From Pycnococcus provasolii (Eukaryota > Chlorophyta > Pseudoscourfieldiophyceae > Pseudoscourfieldiales), in NCBI GenBank assembly GCA_049487715.1, contig CP150559.1, forward strand, positions 186,001-250,000: a stretch of DNA of 64,000 nucleotides, read 5' to 3'. Below are positions 1 through 11,228 of the stretch, piece after piece. The first letter of the stretch is position 1. Each line of letters begins with the position of its first letter. Made by a program: the position numbers and the translations under genes. The notes below the pieces were generated by a model that was given only the letters and a program-made list of their open reading frames with translations, did not search any database and was not told the DNA's origin.

Positions 1-2511
1 TCTTGACGAACCTTCGGCTGACGGGAGAAGGCATCACGAGCATGCCAATCACCTACAGGTCCATTCCAAATCAGCAATCATCATACCAGTCAGCACAGGC
101 GAGTAGCACTTACGGCGATGTGCCAGTGCAGTACGGGTCTGAATGGAATATACGTGCGCAAGAAAATGAGGATATGATAACGCTCATATGTGAAATGCAC
201 ATGGAAGTGGCGTGGTGCCGTCTGCACGCAAGCCTTGTGCAGAGGCGCGGGCCGTCATGGAGTGCTGCTCAGTACACGGCAGAAGGCAACAACAACACGC
301 TCAATGATGATGATGATATTAATCCCAGTAGTCGTCGTCGTCGCAACCGTCGTCGTCGCCGCCGCCGCCGTAAGAACAAGAACAAGAACAATCAAGGTGA
401 CAATACGACGAATACGACGAATACGACGACCACCAGCCACCACCACCACAACAACGATGGCTCCGACAACAACGACTAGCACAACGACGACGAGTACGAC
501 TAGCACAACAACGATGGCTCCGACAACAACGACCAGCACGACGACTACGAGTACCACCACCACTCCAGCAGTCACTCCTGCTGGTGGTAATAGGACGAGG
601 AGGCGCCGACGTCGTCGACGCACCACCACCACCACCACCACCACCACCACCACTACCTCAGCTCCTCCGCCAGGGACTACTATCGCACCAGTCCCCGCGC
701 CAGCCACACTGGTACCACCACCACGCCGTCCACGCGACGACTCCGCCATCTCTCGGAGGCAGCGGCAGGATCAGGAAGTGCTTGCGTCCACGGCGCGCGA
801 GCACCTCACAACGCTTGGCGAACTAGGGCCGTTCGCGAACACGATGAAGTCTTACGATCGAGTCATGGTCGACGGGAGCTCAGGTTCGACAACTTTTGGA
901 TCTCGCATATCTGCTCGTCTCGTCGTGCCGATGGCACCAGGAAGTAGCGGTGGTGGCGCACCCGCCACCGGCGGGTTCCCGATCATCGCGTTTGGACACG
1001 GCCTCGGTACGACGTCACGCGTGTACAGGAGCACGATCGAGCATCTCGCTTCGCACGGATACATCGTCATCGCACCGGACGTCAGGAATTTGCTCGACGG
1101 TGTCGACATGCTCGAGTGCCTTCGCTGGGTCGCCGCGCAGAGCACGCAACCTGGATCGCTCGTGTACGGAATCGCCGACGCGCAGCGCATGGGTTTGACT
1201 GGTCACTCGATGGGCGGAGGAGGCGCATTCAATGCCGCGATGCTGGCTTCGCTCGACCCTGTGCTGAAGGACACGGTGAAGGCGATCGCGCCAATCCACC
1301 CTGCACCTCTTCTGAAAGCTGACGGCGCGGTGAGTGTGCCAACATTCATCACATCAGGCACGGCCGATTTCAGCACGCCAGCCGCGATGATCACGTCGCT
1401 CGCTTACAATCACATTCGTGTTCCAAAGATCCAGGCTGTTCTCGATGGCACCGGTCATCTTGAGCAGTGCGATGGCCCCGGCGAGCTCCGCTGGACAAAG
1501 TACCTGACGGCGTGGTTCCGTCTCTACCTGAACGACGACGCGGATGCTGCGGGCGTCTTCTGGGATAAGTGGGCGACTGCATCAGGTGCAATTGGCGGAG
1601 AGCTTAGTCTTGACTCCGAGATGGCGGACGTATTTGCTGACTGTGCGGAAACCTGTCTTTCCCACCTTAGCACGGGCGTTGGTGGGCCAGATGCCATTCG
1701 TGGCACCTTCTTTTGGCCTGGTGCCGGCGGCGGTGGGTCGTCAGCAGTCTCTCCTCCTGCTGCTACTCCAACTCCCACTTCGCCTCTACCGATGCCTCCG
1801 ACGACGACATTGCCATCGCCATCGCCGTCGTCACCTTCTCCTATTTCTTCTCCTGAAACAGGCTTTAACGACGAATATGATTATATCTATTATGAGGACG
1901 ACGAATACAGCGATGCCGTGGATTCACAGACGGGTGGACGGGTCTTGACGCCGCCATCACCACTAACTCCGCGATCGTCGCCGCTGCCACCACAGCGAGA
2001 AGATGATAACGACTATTATTACGACGATGAGGACGACGAGCCGATTGTACCGATCGAATCAGGGTATCTTACGCTGGCGGTGGAACCAGAACAAATTACG
2101 CTGAATAAACGACCACCAAATAGTACGAATTTTCTGTATAATGGGCTTCCGCTTTTTGGCATCGACCCGATCATGAAGCAGTCGGGAATCATAAACGCAA
2201 CAGTGACGTACGAAAATGAGGATCGTAGTGCCGGACCTGTGCGCGTCAAACTCTTTATCGTGAACCCGCCCGCGGCATTTGATGTGAAGATCATGGACAA
2301 CTCACGTTCTCGCCCGCTTTACCCTGGCGATACGGCGAAATTTGATGTTTCCATCGGCTTAAAACCCGACGCGACACCTAGCCCCGTATTCGGCCTTCCG
2401 GTCTACGGCGATCGAGTGCAGCTGAGCGCATATGTGGTGAACAACGACGAGATGACGACTACAGGATTCGTCAACATTGTAGGACTCACCGGAGATCCTC
2501 TACAGCAGTAG
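1..2511 (+). CDS. Secreted alpha/beta hydrolase, chlorophyllase/polyesterase-like, 5'-truncated and frame-broken (paralog A)
   Basis: The beginning of the gene lies left of the window. Bases 3-479 (frame 3) encode a segment matching the paralog at 3001-5832 (PVQYG..W, a conserved LICE and a WCRLHAS motif) and a poly-Arg tract. The catalytic part continues in frame 1 to 2511. The two frames meet in the Thr/Arg microsatellite at about 380-480, so either one base is in excess or a short intron is present (see findings). The hydrolase core shows an oxyanion-type GHG (about 997), the nucleophile elbow GHSMGG (1201-1218), a probable catalytic Asp in TADF (about 1361) and a His in GTGH (about 1449). 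This order fits the dienelactone hydrolase/chlorophyllase/PET-hydrolase group. A Pro-rich linker, an acidic Tyr-rich stretch (1866-1915) and a beta-rich C-terminal domain follow. The substrate is unknown; an ester or polyester is inferred from the family only. Confidence 0.75.
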
Positions 2512-3000
2512 GATTGATGACGATCTGACGCATCATCCCTTCTTCTTTCAATAATCATCGCCACTTTTCATCTCGTCCCTGGTTGCAGCGCGGCGCCTAT
2601 CAAGGACTTAGCAGAGACATACACTAATTATCACTCATACATTTTATTATTAGTGACTGCCGACGCGGACGCGATCGATTCCATTTATTTTATATATGAC
2701 TGAGTAATCATATCTTTTTTATTTCATGATTCTATTATACACGTGATGCTGACAGTCTGACTACATATCTGTCAAATTCAACATTCAAAGCTTTCGGGAT
2801 TTGTCCCCAAAAAAGTTCCCATCCCTACACTAACCCCCAATCGATTCGCCCTGATGTGAAGCAATTTTCAAACGAGAGTAGACAGAAAAAACACAAAGCA
2901 GGCAAAAACATAAAAAAACAAACAAAAAAAAGGCTCACAAACAATTCACACAACAACACTCACTTTAATTTATTATTTATTCACTTGAAGTAGTAAGTAG
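2512..3000. other. Intergenic spacer between the tandem hydrolases
   Basis: It is AT-rich in its right half. Bases 2585-2680 resemble 5880-5960 behind the second hydrolase: both contain a GCGGCGCCTA-CAAGGAC block and then TGCCGACG. The duplication that made the pair therefore carried its 3' flank. The adenine-rich stretch at 2887-2935 lies about 65-110 bases before the next ATG and may be part of that gene's promoter or 5' UTR. No further gene is visible. Confidence 0.5.
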
Positions 3001-5832
3001 ATGCTGCTGCAGCTGCTGCTGCTTGCTTTCGTCGTATTGGCGTGTGGTGGTGGTGGTGGTGGTGGTGGTGGTGGTGGTGGTGGTGGTGTGGCAGCAGCAG
3101 CAACGCGCGTGCGTGTTGCTACCGTCTTCAGCAATCGAACGCAGGGATCCGCCGAGCCAGGGTGGAACATTGTAGGTGGTGACACGCGCGACGTTTCTTC
3201 CATCTACACAATTATGGCGGGAGATGATGGGGACAGTGGTCCCAGCCAAACGGAGCGTAAGAAAGTGATTGCAGTGAGTGCACAACCGTACGAGCGCATC
3301 GCAATCTCAATCGACGACGAAGCTGACGACGATGTCTTCGTAGCCATTGCAGGAGGAGTCGCCGGGCTTACCAAACCACCGCACGATGGTGATGACGACG
3401 ACGGTGACCATCAGCACAAACCGTCCATCTCGAGCAACAACCTGCTCACATTTTCTCTGAACCTCGAGGGGGAAACGCAGCTCGATGGCATTGGCGTGTC
3501 CGTTGACTTCGACGACGGCTACGGCATCAACGCACCACCCGTCTTGCCACTGAACTCGCTTTCATCCGACAGTGAGGATGGCGGTCAAGAGTGGTTGGGT
3601 GTGGACGTATGGCTGCCGATGCTCGGCCCGATCTGGAATAACGCGAGTGTCGAAGAGATCGCGTTAGAGGAGATTCGCGGTGACGAAGCGAACTACCTCT
3701 TGACGGACGTTCAGCTGACGGGACAAGTCTACACGACACAACAAGACCCCATCTACGGTGCTTCTGATGATGATACTCAGGGCATGACGACAACGAACGG
3801 TGGTGGTGCTTCAACGACGACAGTCGGCGTTGCGCTCCACGATCCTATTTACGCCAAGAATCGCGAGGATGCCGCGCAAGCCTTTCCAGGCGTGCCGATA
3901 CAGTACGGTCCCGACTGGGACGCGCTCGCGCGGGAGATTGAGGACACGATTTCGCTCATATGCGAAATAAATACGGAGGTACCATGGTGCCGGCTACACG
4001 CAAGCCAGCAGCAGAATATGGTTTTGATCAACAGCGTTTCCGGCAACATCACCAACGCACGTCGCCGCCGACGTCGCCGACGCCGTCGACACCATCACAA
4101 GCACGACGGAAACAAAACTCAGTCCTCATCCGCGCGGCGTGCTCCGGCAGCGTCACCAAAGCGCGCTCGGCCATCCCTGGGGAAGCCGCGGCCGGTGAAT
4201 ACAACGACAACTGTGCAGGCACAGCAGATGGACTCGTCGCCGCTTGCGGTGTACTTGGCATCGTGTGATTCGCCGGGGCCTTACAAGAGCACGATAACAA
4301 AGCACGAGCGAGTGGATATCGAAGGGCCCCAGACACGAGAACGCATAATTGCACAGCTTGTCGTGCCGATGGCGCCAGGTGGAAGTGACGTACCCGCCTC
4401 CGGATTCCCGATCATCGCGTTTGGACATGGATTTGGTGCGTGGTCCGGCGTTTACCAGACGACGCTGGATCACCTCGCTTCGCACGGATACATCGTCATC
4501 GCACCAGAGACAACGATTCTAATTGGAGGAGTCCATCTGCTCGAGTGCCTTCGCTGGGTCGCCGCGCAGAGCACGCAACCTGGATCGCTCGTGTACGGAA
4601 TCGCCGACGCGCAGCGCATGGGTTTGACTGGTCACTCGATGGGCGGAGGAGGGACGTTCAATGCCGCGATGCTGGCTTCGATCGACCCTGTGCTGAAGGA
4701 CACGGTGAAGGCGATCGCGCCAATCCACGCCACACCGTCTCTAAAGGCTGACGGCGCGGTGAGTGTGCCAACATTCATCACATCGGGTACCGCTGATTTT
4801 CTCACACCGAGTGCACTAATCACATCGCTCGCTTACAACAAAATTGAGGTGCCAAAGATCCAGGCTGTGCTACAGTCCGCCGGCCACCTCGAGCCGTGCG
4901 ACATAATCGGAGCGCGCCGCTGGACGAAGTACGTAACGGCTTGGTTTCACCTCTACCTGAACGACGACGCGGACGCCGCAGGCATCTTCTGGGATCCCGT
5001 CGCCGGCGCTGGATTTCTTTCGGATCTCTTCGGAGGCGGAGGTCTTTTCGGAGGAGGAGGCCGCGGTGACGGTGGACAGGTAACTGGCAATGGAAAGCTG
5101 TTGGATGACACCGAGATGGCGGATGTATTCGCGGACTGCGCTGAAAACTGTCTAGCTCACCTACAGAATGGTGGCGACGTAGAGAATGAGGCACCGCCGC
5201 AAGAACCGCCATTCTCCGAAACTCCTTCCCAGCGTCCACCGCCAAGCGAAGAGGAGGAGCCACTCGACGACGACGAAGAGTACGAATACGAGGACTACGG
5301 CGGTGAATATGAATACGAATACGAATACGAGTACGAGTACGACTACAACGATGGAAAAGAAGCAAATCCCGCAGAGCCTTTCGTCAGTTTCGTGACACCC
5401 GCTCGTGTCCCTCGCGTCCCAATTGAGCAGGACTATCTTACACTCGGGCTAGACCCACCTAATATTCTGCTCATACATTCTGCTAACATGTCGCAGGATC
5501 AGCGCATCAGCGCGATCGTCACGCACAAGAACGAAAACAGCAGTGCCCCTCCCGTGAGTGTCAAGGTCGTACCCGTCGACGTACCGGAGGGCCTTGTGGT
5601 GAAAATCGGCGATGGAGGAGGAGCAAGCGCAATCTCTCGACCGCTCTTACCTGGCGAGAAGGCAACCTTCGCCGTGTCCATCGGGATTGAGCCAGAAGCG
5701 AATCTTTCTATCTTCCCTCTAGGAAGCATGATAAGCGTATGGCTGGGCGCTGTGGACGCATCAGTATCAGAAGAGGATGCGAGTGCGACGCCAACAAAGG
5801 ATTACGTGGATGTATCGATCGCGCCAGCTTAA
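3001..5832 (+). CDS. Secreted alpha/beta hydrolase, chlorophyllase/polyesterase-like (paralog B)
   Basis: The 943-residue frame is intact. It starts at an ATG with a Leu-rich signal peptide (residues 1-15) that runs into a (GGT)n poly-Gly tract (3046-3087). Residues about 40-330 hold an N-terminal domain not recognised by name; its end (VPIQYG..W, ICE, WCRLHAS) is conserved in paralog A. An Arg/His-rich linker follows. The hydrolase core has GHG (about 4428), GHSMGG (4630-4647), the probable Asp in TADF (about 4790) and His in AGHLE (about 4879). A Gly-rich loop, a strikingly acidic Glu-Tyr repeat (5276-5345) and a beta-rich C-terminal domain complete it. Family knowledge supports a secreted serine esterase; the substrate is unknown. 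It serves as the intact reference for reading paralog A. Confidence 0.85.
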   Translation: MLLQLLLLAFVVLACGGGGGGGGGGGGGGVAAAATRVRVATVFSNRTQGSAEPGWNIVGGDTRDVSSIYTIMAGDDGDSGPSQTERKKVIAVSAQPYERIAISIDDEADDDVFVAIAGGVAGLTKPPHDGDDDDGDHQHKPSISSNNLLTFSLNLEGETQLDGIGVSVDFDDGYGINAPPVLPLNSLSSDSEDGGQEWLGVDVWLPMLGPIWNNASVEEIALEEIRGDEANYLLTDVQLTGQVYTTQQDPIYGASDDDTQGMTTTNGGGASTTTVGVALHDPIYAKNREDAAQAFPGVPIQYGPDWDALAREIEDTISLICEINTEVPWCRLHASQQQNMVLINSVSGNITNARRRRRRRRRRHHHKHDGNKTQSSSARRAPAASPKRARPSLGKPRPVNTTTTVQAQQMDSSPLAVYLASCDSPGPYKSTITKHERVDIEGPQTRERIIAQLVVPMAPGGSDVPASGFPIIAFGHGFGAWSGVYQTTLDHLASHGYIVIAPETTILIGGVHLLECLRWVAAQSTQPGSLVYGIADAQRMGLTGHSMGGGGTFNAAMLASIDPVLKDTVKAIAPIHATPSLKADGAVSVPTFITSGTADFLTPSALITSLAYNKIEVPKIQAVLQSAGHLEPCDIIGARRWTKYVTAWFHLYLNDDADAAGIFWDPVAGAGFLSDLFGGGGLFGGGGRGDGGQVTGNGKLLDDTEMADVFADCAENCLAHLQNGGDVENEAPPQEPPFSETPSQRPPPSEEEEPLDDDEEYEYEDYGGEYEYEYEYEYEYDYNDGKEANPAEPFVSFVTPARVPRVPIEQDYLTLGLDPPNILLIHSANMSQDQRISAIVTHKNENSSAPPVSVKVVPVDVPEGLVVKIGDGGGASAISRPLLPGEKATFAVSIGIEPEANLSIFPLGSMISVWLGAVDASVSEEDASATPTKDYVDVSIAPA

Positions 5833-6146
5833 GTCTTAATAACACGTCAAATCCTCGAATTTTTCGACTGATGATGTTTCATTGCACCGCGGCGCCTAGC
5901 AAGGACAGATGATATAACAACGACATTACGACAATGATTGCCGACGAGAACATCATTCACTATTTACGTATTTATGCAATAATGAGATTTTTATTATTTT
6001 GCTGCAAAAGAGGATCACCACAATCCCATCTCATCTCACCCACTTCCTCACAAAGTTTTAGTTTACAACTTGTTTGGTGAAAAGAGTATTTTTACACAAC
6101 ATACTGAAATGTATTTACATACATACATCACATCACTCACTGCCGC
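5833..6146. other. Convergent 3' flanks
   Basis: This is the 3' region shared by paralog B (+) and the MTR4-like gene (-). It is AT-rich and includes the duplicated 3' block at 5880-5960. There is no ORF of note. Confidence 0.5.
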
Positions 6147-9100
6147 TCAGAGGTACAGACTGTTTGCATGCACAATACCGCGACTGATGCTCTTGTGCGC
6201 CTCCTCAAACTTCTCGGCGAGTGAACTCTCGCCAACCTCCACGCACGCGTTGTGCAGATTGTCAAGGAACTCGACGAGACGACGGAGACTGCGCACGATG
6301 CTGCCTTCAAATAGATCTGTCATATCCGCAATCTCCGCGAAAGTCTTCAGTCCGCGCGACCACTCGAAAGCAACGTCCATTAGTCCAGGCTGAAAGCTTT
6401 CGACGTACTTGCTCACAAATGTCTCACGCTCAGCTTCCGGCGGAGCAACTCCACAGTCAAATGCCACCTCTGCGACCCGTGTTGCCGCCTCCTGGAGCAT
6501 TTCAAGCGTGCTTTGAAGTTCTGAACGCAGCTTGATTGCCTCCGCCGTCTTCTCCGTCTCGGGCAGCAGGCACGAGCACAGCGCACACAGCTGCGGCACC
6601 GTGAGCGCATTAAAACCACCGTTGAAGAGGAGCTCTGTGGTCAGTAGCTCGTCCGCGATGTCCACGTGACATGCGGCGCGCCCCTTGAGAGTGACCACAT
6701 CAAATGTGCCCGGCGCATCACCACTTGCATCGTCATCCATCGTCAGATCAACGATCGGCTCAGCCGCAGCTGCAGGGGCTGTGGTGCCGTCGCCCGTCTC
6801 GCGGTGCACTTCGAGGTGTCCGAGCGAGCGTAGCACACGCTTTCGCGCGTTCAGCTCTCTTCGGAATGCTGCAAGACTCGTCTGCTCAGCTGCCTCGCGG
6901 AGCCGCGCGGCGCGACGACGCAATTCCGATGACGCTAGAAGAACACGGGGATCCAACGCTGCCACACCGTCGGCTCTTTTTCCTTCCCAGGTGATTTCTT
7001 TGTGCTTAGAATCCTTCCCAGAAGGGCCTCCACCAGAAGCCTTCGGGGCGACGAACGCATCGAATGCCGCCTGAAACGCCGCATTTGCACCAAGCTCCTC
7101 CTCCAGCTTGCACACGTCCTTGTGCTTTTCTGCACACGATACAACCGCCGCGCGTCGTTTGTGCTGCTTGTCTTTCCCACTATCCTTGATCTGCGTGGCA
7201 AAATGAGCGATGGTCAGTTTCATGTCCTCCACTGGATGTAAGCGTGGAAGGCCTTTCGGGAAGCGGCGTTGCATTTCACGCAAGCTGCTCAGCACCGCCT
7301 GGCGACTCGACAGCTGCGTGAGGTCACGCGGAAGGCTCAGTCGCCCAGCGCTGATGCCCACGATCGCCGAAAGTGGGAAGCGCACGGGACACATCTCGGA
7401 ATACGCCGCATCCGACACGGACGGCAGTGGCTCTGCCTCCGGTGGAGGCGGTAATGACCTGGCATCTGCACTTCTACCAGCGTAGAGTACGGTACGCCAG
7501 CGTGGAGGTACGGCATCTTCGCGCGGCGAGCTGCGAGGTGCAGCTTCGACTAGCACGTCGACGACCATGTCGCCCACTTTCGACGAGGCTCCCGTTCCGC
7601 CGGATGATAACCAGGTTGCATCCTTGTGCATAACCGCGAGAACGATGCCCCATCCCCAGTCAGTCTCCACGTCGCGCTCTCGCAAACGCACTTTGACCAT
7701 GCGACCCGCCTGCAGATGCGCTTCCATTAACGGCGCGTTCTTCTTGTAATCCACCGCCTTGCGAAGACATTTGTAGTATGCATCCTCCACCTTACGAAGC
7801 TTGTTCAGGAGAACATCTCGCGCGTCACAGGCGCGGGAAAATGCATTGGCATTGGCACCATCGCCTGCGGATTCTTTCCCAGCGTCATCCATCTCACCGT
7901 CTTCGTCGCTGTCGTTGTCGTTGTCGTTCTCGCCATCCTCCGCCTCTTCGTCGTAAGAGTTGTCCATGGCGTCATCGTCAGAGTCGTCGAGATTCACCAG
8001 TCCAGCTTCGAGGCGTTGTGCACGTTTGAGTAGTTGGCTCGCCTCCCGGCGCATGCGACGGCACACACTTTCGCGCTGATGCGCGTGAAAGCTCATGCTG
8101 ATGACATGCTCTTGGTACGAAAGGGCACTAGCCGCCGCGGCTTGCGAGGGAGACGCGTCGCCTTGAACCCCGCGCTTGCGCTTTCCCTTGGATGCGCCAC
8201 TCGCTGCCATGACACCAGTCCAGCTGCCGCTCATCGATCCGCTCGCGGAGCGTCGGATTAAGTTGAGCAGGGTGTAATATGTGAGGCGGAACTCGCTCAC
8301 GAGCGGCTTGGGCTTGCCAAGCATAATGCTCTTGAAGACCTCCTTGTCCAAGCCAACGATGCTCGTCTGCGCATCGACATTCTCTGGCGGGTCGTACGTC
8401 GCAAGGAAGATGACCATACCAACCGAGTCGACACCTCGACGGCCAGCGCGACCGGACATTTGAATGTACTCGCCGCTGGACACGTGCCTCACCTTCTCGC
8501 CGTCAAATTTTGAAAGCGACGTGAACACGACAGTTCGCGCGGGCATGTTCAGTCCCATGGCAAACGTCTCAGTGGTGAACAGAACGCGAAGAAATCCCTC
8601 CTGGAACAGGATCTCCACCACCTCCTTCACCATGGGCAGCAGACCGCTGTGGTGCACGCCCACGCCTCTCTGCAGTAGAGGCTTCAAGCTCGCGAGCGGC
8701 GCGAAGGAGCGATCCGCCTCTGGAAGGCTCATTAGCGCGGCGTCGTATATGCTCGCAACCTGCGCTTTGGATTCCTCGTCTGGTAGAAAGTCGAGCTTGC
8801 TCACCTGCAGCGCGTTGTGCTCACACTCTCTACGGCTGAAGGCGAACACGATAGCGGGATGCAAATCTCTCGCGTGAAGCAGTTTCATGATGCGCTGAAG
8901 ATCCTTGGGACTCGCGGGTTTGGCCCTCGCGGGTTTTGACGAAGAAGACGGCGGCGGCGCACCGTCGCCACTGCCACCACCACCTCCTCCATGCTGCCCG
9001 CCTCCCGCGGTTGTCGTCGTCGATGCATGGTGCGTCGCAATCACGGCGGACAGCTTGTCGAACGACTCGTCGACGAAGCGTCCATTCTCATCCACCACCA

Positions 9101-9914
9101 GATACAGACCAGTCGACTCCTTTGGCGGCGGTGGCGACGAGCCCGGTGGTGCCCCTTTGGACGGCCCGGATGCCACGCACGGAAACCCGTAGTGCACGAG
9201 CGGCGTCGGTCGCTTGGAGGTGGATATGACGTGGCACGGCTGGTTGTGCACTGATGCGATCCACGACGCAAAGTCGTGCGCGTTCGCGAGTGTGGCGGAC
9301 AGGAACACCATGGTGACGTTGCTTGGCATCATGATGATGGTTTCCTCCCACACGACGCCTCGTTCCTTGTCGGTCATGTAGTGCACCTCGTCGAAGACGA
9401 CGTAGCGCACGCTTCCCATCACCTCGTCGTTCCCCTTGTACATCATGCTCCTCATGATTTCCGTCGTCATGACGAGCACGGGCGCGTTGGTGTGGAGCGT
9501 GACATCACCCGTCATGATGCCAACATTTTGTTCCTGCTTTCCGTCTTTGTTGGTATTGAATTCCTCGGAGAGTTCGCGAAACTTCTGGTTGGACAGAGCC
9601 TTGAGCGGGCTCGTGTAAATGACACGTGCATTTTCCTGTAGTGCTTTGGCAACAGCGTATTCCGCGACGACAGTTTTCCCCGCGGACGTGTGTGCGGCCA
9701 CAAGCACGGATTCCGATCTCTCGACACACGCACACGCTTGCGATTGGAATGTATCGAGCGGGAATGACCAAGTGCGTGCGGGCGTGCCCTTATAGAACGG
9801 ATCGTCCAGTGTACCGTACACTGACGGATCCCGCGCATCTTCCCGAAAAGAAGATGAGGCGCCGCCTTTGGGAGAAGCAGAGGAGCGAGGGTGAACCACC
9901 AAGTGGTCGTGCAT
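6147..9914 (-). CDS. MTR4: MTR4-type DExH-box RNA helicase (nuclear exosome cofactor)
   Basis: The 1255-residue Ski2-like helicase has an ATG start at 9914. Motif I is AHTSAGKT (about residues 75-82), motif II is DEVH (about 172), motif III is SAT (about 203) and motif VI is QMSGRAGRRG (about 484-493). The long insertion after the helicase core carries a KOW-like segment with GWGIV, as in the MTR4 arch. The C-terminal DSHCT region ends in SLYL, typical of MTR4/HEN2 rather than of Ski2. In other eukaryotes MTR4 unwinds RNA 3'-5' and feeds it to the nuclear exosome within TRAMP-like complexes. Two low-complexity insertions stand out: a Gly/Ser/Pro stretch between the two RecA lobes and an Asp/Glu stretch in the arch. 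The N-terminal extension before the helicase is short (about 40 residues). Confidence 0.93.
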   Translation of the reverse strand: MHDHLVVHPRSSASPKGGASSSFREDARDPSVYGTLDDPFYKGTPARTWSFPLDTFQSQACACVERSESVLVAAHTSAGKTVVAEYAVAKALQENARVIYTSPLKALSNQKFRELSEEFNTNKDGKQEQNVGIMTGDVTLHTNAPVLVMTTEIMRSMMYKGNDEVMGSVRYVVFDEVHYMTDKERGVVWEETIIMMPSNVTMVFLSATLANAHDFASWIASVHNQPCHVISTSKRPTPLVHYGFPCVASGPSKGAPPGSSPPPPKESTGLYLVVDENGRFVDESFDKLSAVIATHHASTTTTAGGGQHGGGGGGSGDGAPPPSSSSKPARAKPASPKDLQRIMKLLHARDLHPAIVFAFSRRECEHNALQVSKLDFLPDEESKAQVASIYDAALMSLPEADRSFAPLASLKPLLQRGVGVHHSGLLPMVKEVVEILFQEGFLRVLFTTETFAMGLNMPARTVVFTSLSKFDGEKVRHVSSGEYIQMSGRAGRRGVDSVGMVIFLATYDPPENVDAQTSIVGLDKEVFKSIMLGKPKPLVSEFRLTYYTLLNLIRRSASGSMSGSWTGVMAASGASKGKRKRGVQGDASPSQAAAASALSYQEHVISMSFHAHQRESVCRRMRREASQLLKRAQRLEAGLVNLDDSDDDAMDNSYDEEAEDGENDNDNDSDEDGEMDDAGKESAGDGANANAFSRACDARDVLLNKLRKVEDAYYKCLRKAVDYKKNAPLMEAHLQAGRMVKVRLRERDVETDWGWGIVLAVMHKDATWLSSGGTGASSKVGDMVVDVLVEAAPRSSPREDAVPPRWRTVLYAGRSADARSLPPPPEAEPLPSVSDAAYSEMCPVRFPLSAIVGISAGRLSLPRDLTQLSSRQAVLSSLREMQRRFPKGLPRLHPVEDMKLTIAHFATQIKDSGKDKQHKRRAAVVSCAEKHKDVCKLEEELGANAAFQAAFDAFVAPKASGGGPSGKDSKHKEITWEGKRADGVAALDPRVLLASSELRRRAARLREAAEQTSLAAFRRELNARKRVLRSLGHLEVHRETGDGTTAPAAAAEPIVDLTMDDDASGDAPGTFDVVTLKGRAACHVDIADELLTTELLFNGGFNALTVPQLCALCSCLLPETEKTAEAIKLRSELQSTLEMLQEAATRVAEVAFDCGVAPPEAERETFVSKYVESFQPGLMDVAFEWSRGLKTFAEIADMTDLFEGSIVRSLRRLVEFLDNLHNACVEVGESSLAEKFEEAHKSISRGIVHANSLYL

Positions 9915-11228
9915 ACCGTATTACTGTATTAGCTAGCTGTTGTGTGGCCCGCCGGCAGACGCCACGCGGAGATGTGGACCCGGGAAGGGAAGGGAAGGGA
10001 AGGCGACGAGCACGAGGCGCGGGGAGGCGCGGGAGCGGGAGGGGGGAGGAGGGGTTTAGGGGTTGGAAATCCACACGCCACATCCTTTCTAAGTTCACCT
10101 CCTTTCCCCTCAACTCATTATTCTCTCATTCGCAACCTTAAGATACTTACCACCCTCTCAGTCACACCGTCCCATCAATAGTAGTACTACCTTAGGAAGC
10201 CAAAGCCAATCGCCCCAACGGCGGCGGCCGTCCATTGTACTAGGAAGGCCTTCCTACCTCCCTACAGTGTTGGTAGGGACGTCGAGGTTGGGACTTGGTC
10301 ACTTGGTCACTTGGGAGGAGGCCAGGAGGGTACAGTAAGGTGTTGGGTACAGCCTGTCGTGGTTCCTCGACAGTACAGTAGTACTATGATCCTCTTCTTT
10401 CTGTGAGGGTCGGGAGGGGGGAGGGAGCCTCCTCGCGTTCGGAGAATCGGAGGAGCTCTCTGATCAGTCTCTGATCAATCATCCCTCACCAGTCACCAGT
10501 CACCTGGCAGCCTGGTGCAAGCAATCTGGTGCAGTACTGCAGTGCCATCCCTCAGGTGTGTTTGGGTAGAGAGAGATGACTCTCCCATGATGTCACTCAC
10601 CCACGAGTTCCCAGTGCCATTTGAGTCCCTCGTTTGTCCCTTGAAGAATGCGGACGGTGAAAATCAGAGGATCGAAGGAAAGGGTTAGCTAAGGGGCAAG
10701 CCTGAGGCTCATCACGCGCCCACATGGTACCAACTACATAGTACTACGATAGTGGTCGTCTACCATGCCCATGATAGAGTGATAGACAAGACATAGAACT
10801 ACCCATGACATTTTGATGCCCATGATGGAATCCTTCCCCCGATGCCTTCAAAGATGCGATGAGAACTCGCCTCCCTCAGAGGGATCCCCCGCGGAGTTGC
10901 CGTCATAAGTGAGCCTCAACTCCTCTGGACTCTCACGGGGAGTGCATACCTTACCTGGAGCCTGGAGGGAGGGACGACGACGGGACACCACTCGTGCTCG
11001 TGCTCGTGGTCGTGCTCGTGCTCGTGGTCGTGGTCCCGTTTTAGGTTTCACCGAACTCCGCTTTTATTTGTCTGCCCTTCCCTCACAGACGACCACTGTT
11101 CCCTCGTCTGCAACCACAGTGCACTCTTCCCTCACCCTGCGCGGCCATTTCATTTCCGGTGTTGTCTTGTACCCTACCTCTTCATCAGCTTCCGAAGAAG
11201 AAAGAAGAAAGCCACGGAGAAGGCGGCC
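9915..11228. other. Divergent intergenic region, 1.3 kb
   Basis: It lies between the MTR4-like gene (-) and the VTT protein (+) and probably holds both promoters. It contains a (GGGAA)n tract (9979-10000), repeated AGTACTAC and ACAGTACAG-type words (10184, 10370, 10738), ACCTTAAG/ACCTTAGG words (10135, 10187) and a (CGTGCT)n-like repeat at 10990-11035. No convincing gene is seen. Confidence 0.45.

Noticed and set aside
255-749. Minus-strand ORF rich in Val
   Set aside because: It is the antisense of the Thr/Arg microsatellite in the hydrolase gene and has no natural protein composition.
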